Shown piece after piece: positions 35,887-46,912 of a stretch of DNA of 64,000 nt. The stretch lies in contig LNGK01000008.1 in NCBI GenBank assembly GCA_001510575.1, positions 3,709,541-3,773,540 on the forward strand. The letters run 5' to 3'. The notes below the pieces were generated by a model that was not told the origin of the DNA, made no database searches, and saw nothing but the letters and a program-made list of their open reading frames with translations. The stretch comes from Knoxdaviesia capensis (taxonomy: Eukaryota; Ascomycota; Sordariomycetes; Microascales; Gondwanamycetaceae). Each line of letters opens with the position of its first letter. Positions within the stretch are counted from its first letter, which is position 1. The position numbers and the translations under genes were made by a program.

Positions 35887-38800
35887 TCTTGTCGAGCCGG
35901 CGTTGTGTATGTCTTGTTGCTCTGACATCTTTCCTTCCGGGGTGTATACACCCCCCCTTCATCTTTTCTTTTTTCTTTTCTTTCAGCGAGTCTATATGCC
36001 CCGGGGTTGTGTTTTTGTAAGACCACCACCAAATACCCCCTCCCAACACCCGGGCCCGGAATAGAACGACAGTTCTTCTTTCCCTTTTTTTTTTGTTTTT
36101 CTGGTTTCTTTTTGTTTGTTTGTTGTTTTGTTTAGATGTGGTTGGCTATTTATCTGTGGATTTTCTTATTTTGTTCTGGGCTAGATTAGCTAGAAAGATC
36201 GGTCGTTAGGACCCCTCTTGAGCACGGTGTACACACGGACATATACATTTCAGAACTCAAGACTCAACAATTTATATAATTTGATTTTGTCTCATCACAG
36301 TGACTTCTATCTATCTACCATCGAAGACCGGCCCGTGGTGAAAAGTCGTAGTGGTGAGAGGCGAGAACTTATAGATACAGTTCCGCAGAAGTTCGGACGG
36401 CCGTGCTGAGGAGCGTGCAGCAGGCAAGTCCGCAAGCGCGCGCTCGCTGCGCCGATGGCCCGCCGAATCTGCGTTACGAGACATCGGCGGACCACCGCGC
36501 CAGCCAAGCTGGGTGCATGGGACACGTCCCCACTCCCGCCGTAAATAGCCGTCTCTGCAGGCTCAGTCAGGCAGCTCGCTCTGGAGCAGACCTTCGGAGC
36601 CCGCCCAGCGCCCTGGGGCCCCGCGGTAAGTACTCCAGCCACCAGACGGCTTTCTTTGGCCAAGCAGAAGCGAGGACACACCTGGAGCATGCCGTGTGAG
36701 AGAGGACACACCCGTGTGCTGTCCCATCGGGCACTTCTCGCCGGTGCAATCTCTGAATCGTCGAGCCAGCCACCCCGGTCACAGCGCCGAAAGCCCAGCC
36801 CCTGCTGGACCTACCAGCACTAGTTAGACTCATTCCGTGTATACACGCCACAGGCGGCGTATTGGCTTGATGTCCGGAACGGGGCGGTTCAGTGCCCGCC
36901 GGCTGTCCGATCATGTGCTGTCCCGTTGCTTGTGTAACCCGCGGAACCGGAGCCTAAACTCGATGACTTGATAAAGTTCACGTCTGGTTCCAATGTCGCG
37001 GGACCAGCTCGCAGAAGTGTGTGTACCTTTGCCCCAGCCAGGACACGACCAGGCCGGTGGAGAGGTCGGTGGCAGTTGGATGAGACCCCCCAGGGTCAGG
37101 GCTGAGAGGAGACAACGGAATCTATGTGGCGGCTTGTCTGATCCAGCCGAAGCGAGTTTGAATCTGAATCGTCGACGCCAGACAACGTGTCAGGGCAGAT
37201 ATTCTTTGTGTGCCGTTCTCTGGCCTGAACAAAGGTACACGGCGAGAGACTCGAGCGTTTCTGGCCTCGTTACACCCACACACCAGAAACCCAGCGTTAT
37301 CACGCACGCACGTGAGACCACACAGAGTCTCACCCGGAGAACCGTTCCTAAAGCCCTTGGCCAGTGATTGTTTGGCTGGACGTCACTCACAGGCAATTAG
37401 GCACGTAGGCAGGCCTGCAGTCCATGGTGTCTGCATTGTGAGTGCTTCGCGGTGTGAAAAGCGAGAACGGAAACGATCGGGGTCCGTTGGCGAATGGGCA
37501 ATGGAGCGACTGCACAGGTGCTTAGCTTCAATCACTGCCTATCTCGGGTTTGTATCGGGGCTATGGTTATCCGTCCGTGGTGCCCGTTTAGTTGGGGTTC
37601 GAATATCAGACCCCACAATTCGATGAGTTGTGCGTGGCGGCCGGAAGGGCGCCACCACCTCAGACTGCATTCTAATCCGGTCAGTGTATGTTCCCAACGC
37701 CTCTGTCATTGCTTGCTTTGTCTTTCGGGGTTGTTTTCACGGGGGAGGTTCGTGTATGCGGTTACCTACTTCTTCTTCCTCTAGGGCAATCTCTTCGCTT
37801 TCTAGTCCGTCGACGTAGACGCGGCCGCTTTCACTTTGGTTCTTCCCGGGGAAGAGCCGGAGTCTCTCTCTCCCCAGGGTCCGGAGAACCGCGGGTGGTC
37901 CCGGGCCCGAGACCTGACTGGTACCTGGATACCAGGCACCTCCTATCACGGCCGGGTGTAGGGCCCCAATGGAGTAAACACTGCCGCCCTGTACTCCCCC
38001 TCCGCCGCCCCGAGCCGACCCCCATCGAGGCGTCCCAGGGTCCGGTGCGGTCTTCTCTTCTCTAAACCTGGCCATCAATCGTCAGCCAGGGCCGGATCAT
38101 ATGCGCGCTTTCTGAACCTTCCGCGCAGCCAAAAGAATCCGCCCGATTCCAGGGGAACCGGGCTAGAGCCAGCCGACGATCTATAAACGAGCGTAATTTC
38201 ATGCAGCGGTCTAGCTTCTGGCCACAAAGGCCCCCGCCGATGAGGCACCTAGGTTGGTGGGATCAAAGGCGCGGAAAGCCTTGGTTTGCTTTCGGGATCT
38301 CGTAGGGTGATTACATGCTCTAACTCAAGCAAAGAAGTTGTGAGCCGAGTCACTGCGCACATGTGCTGTCTCGACCATGGGTCAAAGAGGTAGCTCCAAG
38401 AGCCCCAGGAGGAGCGTACCTGAGAACATTCGAGCCCCTCCCGCGTTGGAGCGGGGTAATTACCTGCTCCAGATGGAGCGAAGTCGTGAGCCGAGCGACG
38501 AGACACGCCATTTCTCCGGACAGTGTGTAGGCGAGTCGGTCCTCGCTTGGCCTCTGCTGCGCCGTCCAACGAGGACACACCACAACTGACCCGACCGCGA
38601 CGCGGCCAGGACCGTGCCGATCAAAGCGGTCGTCGAGCCCCAGAGGAAGTGTCAAGGCAGACGCCGTCCGGCCCCGCCGATGGCTGGCAAAAGCCCGGGT
38701 GCCCCGCCCACTTGACCAGATCAGCGGTAATGCCAAGTGAAGAACGTCGACGTGGTGTCGTTTGCCGCAAAACAAACAACACGCCAGCACTCATCTGGCA

Positions 38801-39613
38801 GAAAAGGTTGTGCCGGCGAGCCCGGTGGTAGCCGAGCCATGGCCACTGACCATATGCGGATAATATTCGCACCCGAGCTTCCGGGCGCGTCAGCATTCGT
38901 ACAGACCTGGCCTCATCCAGACCGCGTGGTTCAGACGGCTAGAAGGCCGCCGCAGACGCCCGGACACCCGGACGATAAATCTCTCTAGCAACAGACCTGG
39001 ATGCTCCAGTAACCGACTTTATGTCCGCTCTCAATATCGGAAACTCGCAGTTTGAAGCAGTAATTTCGAAGGCGTACGTACGGTCACTGAGGGCTCTGGA
39101 GATAGATGCTGGTGAATGGCAGACCGGACCGCCTAGGGGAGCGGTTATAGCCTGGGCGGTTATAAGGTCATTCGAGTAATCTAAAGTCTAGCAGATATAT
39201 GTGTGAGCATGAGATACGAGACGAAAAGAGAAAAGGGAAAAGGAAAAGTCGGGAAGTTGGAGATGGGGATGGGAGTGAGTGAGTCTTATATAGGATGGAA
39301 CACAGACCTTTTATTAACACTAGACCAGCTAGAATGATTCATAGGGAAAATATTTGAGGATGGCTTAAGTCATGTTAGAGATTGGAAATCTGGTGTGAGA
39401 GAAATATAAGATCAATTTTTGTAGGATAAAGAATGAAGTTCTATGGGATGTAAATGGCTGACGGAGACACATAATATTACTGTTAACAAGCAGAGTCACG
39501 ACATTAGCCCTAATCTGCTTAGTCGCCCTATAGAGAGAGAAAGAGGCACACACAAAAAGACTTTCCATTTCGGAATCTAAGTTATCTACACAAAGAAAGT
39601 TCACATCCAGGCG
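35887..39613. other. intergenic DNA, GC-rich centre
   Basis: No supportable gene in 3.7 kb. The first 400 bp are T-rich and probably the Pex11 3' region. From about 36.3 to 39.0 kb the sequence is GC-rich and carries short direct repeats: GAGGACACACC at 36672, 36702 and 38571, and the roughly 50-bp repeat near 38.3-38.5 kb. No transposase, reverse transcriptase or terminal repeats are recognisable. It could be an old mobile-element relic, but that is weakly supported. Confidence 0.45.
38305..38500. repeat. diverged direct repeat, two copies of about 48 bp
   Basis: The two copies are 38305-38353 and 38455-38500. They align as GGGTRATTACMTGCTCYA, then a short variable part, then GAAGTYGTGAGCCGAGYSAC, with one 3-base gap and roughly 80 percent identity by eye. 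The second copy also forms a palindrome (GGTAATTACC, 38455-38464) and a hairpin (GCTCC-AGAT-GGAGC, 38466-38479). The first copy has largely lost the hairpin. Confidence 0.75.
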
Positions 39614-41926
39614 TTACTGCATCTCTGCCTTAGCCAACGCCACCACATCCTCCCAGATAGGCGGCCGCGCCCGCCCCGTCGCCCCCAGCTCCTCCAGGTC
39701 CAGCCCAAACCGCAGTAGATGGTGCTCCTGCGTCCACTCGCCCGTGCCCATGATACCCACCGGCACCCGCCGGCCCTTGTTGATGTTCTCGCCGCGGCCG
39801 GGGATGAACACCGAGCCTGCAGCGGGCTCGTCCGCCGGGACCACGTAGCCCGCCGGCGCCGAGATCGCGGGCAGGCCGCAAAAGTTCGCTAGCCACACGT
39901 ACGCCATTGACCGGAGCGTCTGGTCCCCGTCGTTCAGGCCGTGGGTCAGCTCGGACTCGCTGGCAATGTGCCAGCCGGCGCAGGCGGTCGTCGGCGTGAT
40001 GATGATCATACCCGGGTGCGTCTTCCACAGGTACGCCAGGTGGCGCATCAGCAGGCCACGCAGCTTCTGCGCAAGTAGGTAGTCGGTAGCCGGGGTAGTG
40101 CGGCCAAGGGCCAGAAGAATACGGTTGGCGGGAGTGAGGTTCTTGGTTTCCGGGAGCAAAGTTGCGGCATCAGTCAGCACCGTCAGCGCGTGGGCGATCT
40201 GGCCTTCTTTCAAGAACGGGATCTCAATCGGCACAATGGTATATCCCTTCTCGTTCTTGAGACGGGAGACCATGTTCCGGATCAGTTCCTGCACGGGCGG
40301 GGCGGCAATGGAGATCCATTCCTGCGGCAGACCTAGAACACGGGGCTCGTTGCTGGTGGAAACTTCGGAAAACGACGGGAGACGCGGGATTGACGTGGTG
40401 CTGTGTGGGGCGCTGGCAACATCGAAAAGAGCAGCGAGAGAGCGAACATCGGCGGCGATGGGTCCGTTGACAGCGCAGGTGATCGAGTGGTTGGGCCCAG
40501 GGCGGAAAGACAGACGCCCGTGGCTGGGCTTCAAGCCAAACACGCCACAGAAGCTCGACGGGATTCGAATACTGCCGCCGCCATCACTGCCCAAAGTGAT
40601 GGGCATCAGCCCAGCAGCCACAGCGTAAGCCGAACCCGACGAGCTGCCTCCAGTGTAATATCTGTCATGATAAGGGTTCCGCGGAGTTCCGTAGATGGGA
40701 TTATTTCCAGTGGTATCTAGAAAGCAAACGAGGCAAAAGCACCATTTGCATGGTTCGTCAGTTTTCGTTTGTTCGCCTTCCACACCGTCTTTTTCCCGAG
40801 CCACAGGAATATGCAGAACCTGGGCGGAGTCCAACCCAACGCCCTGTTTGCCATCCATGTGTCACGGTAACGTGAACTTACCCAAGCCAAATTCATGCAT
40901 GGACAGTTTGCCAAAGATGATGGCGCCGGACTCCTGCAGCTTCTCGGCACACCAGCTGGTGATGGAGGGCTCGTCTTCCGTAGGCAGGCCAGTGTAGTCG
41001 TTACGTGAGCCCAGACACGTGCGGTAACCGTCCAGTTCGTACTCATCCTTCACAGCTGTCGGCACGCCATCAAGCAAGCCAAGCGGGCGACCTTCCCGGT
41101 ACCGCAGAGTCGACTGTTCAGCAGCAGCAATCACCTTTCCGGCATCGGTCGAAAACCAGGCAGTGGAGTGGCGACCAGGTGGGTTCATATCCCGCTGAAT
41201 GAGCGGCAGTAGAGCCATAGCAACGGCCGTTGGAGTGATTTCCCCGGAGAGGTACATGCGGTGGTAGTCGTGCACAGAGTAATACTGGTTGTCTCTGAGG
41301 GGAAGACTGTGACTGCCCTCAGCGATGGCGTCTTTGTCGGATGATCCCGAGCTTTCAGCGGTATCATCGTCTTCGGGGTAGGGAAAGACAGTTGGCACAT
41401 AGACCGGCTCATAGTCAAGAAGAGACTCGGTTATGTTCCGCAGAGAACCGAACCCTGCGTTTTTCCAGATGTACGACCGGAGAAAGCCAAAACATTCCAT
41501 CCTAGCACACACAAGCCGTCAGCAAACATATAAAAGACGCCCAAAGGCAGAAGATCAGGGCGACTCACAGCCAGGCGGATATCACCAGGGAATAACCCCG
41601 AAGAGACGGGTTTGAGGGGTCCTTATGTTTCAAAGGAGTGCGAGGGCTGCAATTTGAAGCAACAGAACACAAGAGCGTTAGTAAACGGTTGACTTGTAGT
41701 TTTTCCGGCAGATATCGTCAACACCGAGAGCTTCCGGTCTCCATACGGTGTTTGCATAAAGTGGTTGCGTCAGCGGTCTGGTTCGGACCATAGTGGAGTC
41801 AGATCCGGCCGAGCCGGGCACAACACCACCCGCAGTTCACAGAGACAGTGAGAGGAGGGTTTGGGCTTACCCTTCAAGCGGCTCCGGGTAGTTGATATAC
41901 CGCTTCGGCGGCAAAGATGAAGCCAT
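39614..41926 (-). CDS. amidase signature family hydrolase
   Basis: Amidase-signature enzymes hydrolyse carboxamides with a Ser-cisSer-Lys triad; the substrate here is unknown. Four exons on the minus strand: 41926-41871, 41646-41569, 41501-40882 and 40716-39614. Donors are GTAAGC, GTGAGT and GTAAGT. The product is 618 aa. The first two short exons are supported because they rebuild an uninterrupted N-terminus (YPEPLEGPRTPLKHKDP). Catalytic Lys is near residue 196 (GVPTAVKDEY). The bridging Ser is near 277 (GGSSSGSA) and the nucleophile Ser is near 300 (GSDGGGSIRIP). The protein is long for the family because of an N-terminal extension of about 100 residues with an acidic Ser-rich stretch. No signal peptide is evident, so it is probably intracellular. 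It is divergent from the CUE-Smr gene. Confidence 0.92.
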
Positions 41927-44246
41927 GGCTTCGGGGAAGACACTCTCAGCGAACAATGGATATTAAAGTGAGTGAATATAGGGGGCACCTAGGAAATAAA
42001 AATGAATGTTCGCTATACGAGAAAGGAACGAGTGATAGTGGTAGTCAAAGAAAGTAGCAATCAGCTAAGAAGCAAAAAACTTAAAGGATGAGATAATATT
42101 TGATTGAGAATATATATATATGAAGAAGAGGAAGAGAAAGAGAGCGATCTTAAGGAGAGAGAAGATTTAGATTCCGAGAATCTATTGGATGATAAGGTCT
42201 AGATTTTAAACTCTGGAAGGAGGCAAAAAGTCCGTGGTTCCTCCCTGTAACTCTTTGAACTGAAGCATGTGTATGTAACACTTTTTTCCTCCTGCCTCGG
42301 CTCTATGTATGGATATTTTAAGCTCTTGGTTCGTTAGAAGACGAGAAAGAGATAATACGAGGTGGAGATCTTAAGATTCAAGACAAAGATCAGAAGATGT
42401 TTGTCTACCCGTGATGGTAGTGTTGTTTGCATGTGTCTCTACCTCAAACATGATCGTCCTGAAGGAGATGAAGCTATGGCAAGAGATATGCACGTAGAGC
42501 TGTTGGTCTAGGCGTTAATGGGTTGTAATGGCCCTGGAATTATCCTGCCTCTTGATCTTGAATCAGGCATAAGCAGCTGGACTACGGGTGGAGCCTATCA
42601 GAACATGAGACGCACAAACCCTAACCCTTGGACTCCCGGCTTGACAGTGGAGCGACAGTCGTGTCGCGGCTCTCTGCATCAGTGCGTCTTGTGCGTTTAG
42701 CAAGCCGTGATCCGCCTGTTGACGTGTCTGTCGGGTTTGCATGGCTCGTTTACCTATGCCCATATTTCTCCAAACGTGCAAATCGGCACAAACCAGCAAC
42801 ATCTGCCGCTGACTGTCTTTCCATGAAACTTCAGCTTCCTTAGGGTTACCAGGGTTATACGGCTCTGCCGACAATTCACCGAACAGCACAAACGCCCTAA
42901 ATATGCGCCGGATCGTGAAGCCTTGTCGTTCTTTTTCCATCTTGACCCCTCCAACATTCTACCATTCGGCACGAGCATGGAGGCGTATCTTATCCGGTTC
43001 TGTGTTTCCTTTACCGACATTGCACATCGAAATATCGTCATGATCTCGATATTCCCTTGACTTTTCTTGTATCTTCCGCACTTTTATATACTGACATGCT
43101 GCCAGGTCCCACTATCTACACACAGATTTCAATTTGATATCCGGGCATTCTGGACCCGACGTTGGACACTGACACGCTCAAGTTGTCCCGGCCACACTTG
43201 AGCCTCCATGATTTCTGTTTACATCAATATATCTCGTATATATTCCTCTTCTGCACCTTCGTCTTCTTCTCAGCACTCTCCGGCCATGCCTGTTCTTCGA
43301 TCGTCGGAAGACTATCTCTCCCTGTCATATCTCTCTAGTCCTCACGACCTGTGGTTCGATAGTTGAGATATAAGGTATGCCACATCGTTCGTGTTCATCT
43401 CTTTCTGTTTCCCTGCATTCTGGCTTGTGCGTTTGGGGGTGAGAGACACAGGCAGTGGCTGGGCCTCACAAACGGCTCCAAACAACATGCCAACTTTAGG
43501 AGGGCCTCTCTTGGCTTGCCGGTGACTCTTCAGAGGCAACCTCTGGCAATCATGGCTCATCATCACTCTGGTCATTTGCTAAGAGGTGTTTTGTCTATTG
43601 TTATCGTTGCTGTGTAGAGCTATTGTTGCCATTCTTCACCCACACCATCCGGCCTGTCCCCCTTTTATGACTCCTTCATTGTTTACACTCCTCCCGACTT
43701 ATATGGTGGATGTTTGAGTGACCATTCATGTGTACGGCCATAGATAGGCCTCCACGGTCATCAATAAGTCACCTGTGATATGCCAAGCTGGAGAGTGATG
43801 CTGCTACTCAAGAACTGGCCTGCCTCCTAACGTCGGCCTCTTCCGCCAACTGTGTCACCTTCCCTGCCCATCCTCTGCACCTGCATGACACCCACTCACT
43901 CTCCCGTCATTCATTCGCACGTTTACTCACTTATTCTGTCATAAATTGCATACCTACCCTCATCTGCGTTTGATGTAATTCGCACGTTGACGCGCGCTAA
44001 ATTTCGGCCTATATAAACCTTGTGCGCCTCCCTCTCCTCCCGAGAAACTTCTTCCTCTGGTCTTCTTCTTCTCTCTCCAGGTCACTTCACTAACGAGGTT
44101 CTGACTACCAGCTTTCTCCAGCTATTTCTTCATCTCGAAACACGAACTGTCTGCTATTTTCTGTTCTGGACACTCGTTTTGCACTCTGTCTCTTCTCCTT
44201 CTCTCCCCTTCAGCAATCATCTCTCTGCTCTGATCCTCGACCCAAA
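41927..44246. promoter_or_regulatory. divergent upstream region, amidase / CUE-Smr gene
   Basis: 2.3 kb with no supportable gene. It contains AAACCCTAACCCTT at 42616-42629, nearly two telomere-type units. The last 300 bp before the CUE-Smr start are CT-rich on the plus strand, with a possible TATA-like element (tataaacc near 44013) about 230 bp upstream of the ATG. Confidence 0.45.
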
Positions 44247-46141
44247 ATGACAGAGAAGTTGCTGGTAAGTCCAGTCTGTTACGGCTCTCCTTAACTTTCC
44301 CCTTATTTTCCGATCTTCACACTTCTTCTGGAATATTATTACTTCGAGTTTGGCTTCTGATATATCTTTATTTTTCTTTAATCTTTGGATTGGTATAGCG
44401 AGAGTTTGGCAAGGTCATCGACCAGGAACTCATCGTTGCTATTGCTAACGAGTTTGATATCTCAAAGTCAAACGAATACAAAGCTGCTCATGACATTTTG
44501 GATGATATCCGGTTCCATGGCCTTTCTCTTGGGGCTGATGAAGCGAGCGTAGGAGAGGACTCCAACTACGACTCGACATCACCCCCACAATCACCTTCAT
44601 GCCAGTCGGCAAAGAGCGTCGTGACAAGCTGTTCTGGTGACGATGTCGATGGTGCCAGGGACGTCGGATTTGAGGTGCCCGACGTCAACACCCCGTATGA
44701 ACAGAAAATTGCCTATCTTCGCGACATATTTCCTAAGCTGTCTGAGAGGGACATAGGCCGCGCTCTCGACCAGTCTTCAGGGGTAGTTCAGGGGGCCGTT
44801 GACGAGCTTCTGAGCTTGCAGCACATGGAAACTGCCGGAGATAGGGTCAAAGGCATCGACGCGTTCTTCAAGCCAGATGAAATGGCCAAGCCGTCAACCA
44901 AAAAGGGGAAGAATCGAAAGAAGAAGAACAGAAGACCCTCTGTTGCCCTTGAGCCGCCCCCAACACTGGCAAAGCTTTCCACCACGCAGAGTAAGTACTC
45001 CATACCCCTTTCTAGCCCTTAGTTTTCAGTGACTAACCGTTGATGAGCTGCTTTTTCCAACCCACCAGTCGCAGAGATCTCGTTGTTGTGTGAACATTTG
45101 GCCCTTCCCTTCGAAGATTTGGCCAAGGCATACATCCAGAACAAGTGCTCGCAGTCTCAAACAATCCTTGAATATATTAATCGGTATGCAGACCTGGGCG
45201 TCGAATCAAACGACTCCGCGTCACAGAGACTCGCTTCCAAGCTGTACGAAAAGTATGCCAGCATCCCTATGAAGCCGCTACTGCTTCTTGTTCACCTGAC
45301 TGGAAACAACGAGACCGCCTCTAGCGAGCTTGCCAAGGTGCTTGACGCGTACTTCACCCGGCCGCACAGCCCAGATAAAGCGTCTCCTCGCCCTGCCCAA
45401 GGCGCTGCCTCGCCAAAGCGCTTGCCACTCTCATACTCTCTGTCCCCAACCAACGCGGAGATTGTAAAGGACCCGAACATGGGCTTTTCCACCGCCCCAG
45501 GTCGCAAGCGCCGAGAGCCCAGCGTCTTGCCGTGGCAACCAATCCCGACCCCGCGCATCTCTCGCGGTGTGAGTGTTCAGAGCGAGTCTGCGGGCCAACC
45601 AGCCGGGACCCCTTCCAAGTTCTCGTCGCTCAAGCAGGCCGAGACCGCTGCGACCGAGAGCAGCGAGGCCGCCGCTCAGGCATACAAGCAAGCCGCCAGC
45701 GCGTACCGCCGCAGCCGGTCTGATAGACAACTCGGCGCGGCCGCTGGGGTGTACGCTTCTCGGGCACAGGACCTGTATCGCAAGTCGATCGCTGCGCGTT
45801 CCCATGCTGCCGATATGATGGTGCATCAGAGCCGCACTGACTCGTCCATTGACCTGCACGGGACAACTGTGGCCGATGGCGTGCGGATTGCCGTCAAATT
45901 GACCCGTCAGTGGTGGACCCAAGTCAAGACACGGGGCCTTAAGGAGCCCGCTTGGGGACGCCAGCGTGCGGGGAACCGGTCTATTCATTCAGGACCTCGC
46001 TTCCAAGTCATCACTGGACGGGGACTCCATGCTGCTTCTGGAGACTCGGCCCTCCGCCGCGCGGTTCTCAAGGCATTGCTTGAGGATGGCTGGAAATTGG
46101 AGGAGTCGGTTGGAAAGTTTGATGTTATTGGCCGCCCTTGA
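44247..46141 (+). CDS. CUE, DUF1771 and Smr domain protein (Cue2-like)
   Basis: Yeast Cue2 of this architecture is the endonuclease that cuts mRNA at collided ribosomes in no-go decay; the same job is inferred here. Exons 44247-44264 (only six codons), 44399-44990 and 45069-46141 give 560 aa. Domain order: an N-terminal CUE-like helical region (residues 1-50), a CUE domain (about 105-150, YLRDIFPKLSERDIGRALDQ), a basic linker (KKGKNRKKKNRR), a disordered Ser/Pro region, DUF1771 (about 390-455) and a C-terminal Smr domain. The Smr motifs IDLHG (about residue 464) and TGRGLHAAS are present, holding the Asp/His and Arg implicated in cleavage. The 18-nt first coding exon is unusual but in phase 0, with good splice sites (GTAAGT...TATAG). 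Confidence 0.88.
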
Positions 46142-46912
46142 AGATCTGGGAGTTTTGTACCTTCGTTTTCCGTGTGTTGGGGGTTGTGGAGGATTGATAC
46201 CCGGATGTGTGTACCTGTCAGTTCTTGTTGTCTTTTTCTTTTTCTTTTTCTTTTGTGAGCACTGCATGAATTGAAATGGCGATACAAAAACTGCTTTTTT
46301 CCCCCATGTATTGACTCATGTGAAGTGTGCAAGTGATTTATGTGGATTTTGTGACTGTAGCTCCAGCTGAAGTCTTGAAAGTTTTGAAACTTAGGGTCAA
46401 GGTTAAAAGATGTTGCTAGGGTTACGCAGGGTTGTGCGTGCATTTTTGCGACGCTCACCGCCTTCCATATTGGGCGCTTAGCGTGACCTACTCTCCTGCA
46501 ATGACGCAGAAAGTGCGTTGAAGCTTCCCGAGTTGTGCAAGTTCCCCAACCTTCATTAGTTAGCACTTACTTGAACATCTGTCGAGCCCTTTTTCTCCTC
46601 TTTTGACGTCCTCATTTTTCATCTTCCTTCATCTCTCTTCATTTTCATCGACTCTCCCGATAATTTGCGGGATTTGCTTCTGTGGTTTTATTAGTATTGG
46701 AAGACATCAGCTGTTCTGTTGAGATCTCGTGACTGGCCTCGTCATCTCCCTTGGCTGGTCCCAAAGCAACAACGTCGAGAGCACTGACATCGGTTGAGCC
46801 TCCGGAAGCCAGTTGTTTGATCCGACAAGATATCCCGACATATTCTCAACAGCGGAGAGTGTACTGCAGATCCGGATACGGGACCCCCCTCACCTGAAAA
46901 CCACCCGAAACG
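46142..46912 (+). other. intergenic: CUE-Smr 3' region and NCR1 promoter
   Basis: 771 bp without a gene. A T-rich stretch with repeated TTTTTC near 46.23 kb probably belongs to the 3' untranslated region of the upstream gene. A TAGGGTT motif lies near 46.42 kb. The last 300 bp are CT-rich and likely the NCR1 promoter and leader. Confidence 0.5.

Noticed and set aside
37560..37640. Possible tRNA T-arm (GGGGTTCGAATATCAGACCCC)
   Set aside because: The loop is too long for a T-arm, and no acceptor, D or anticodon stems can be drawn around it.
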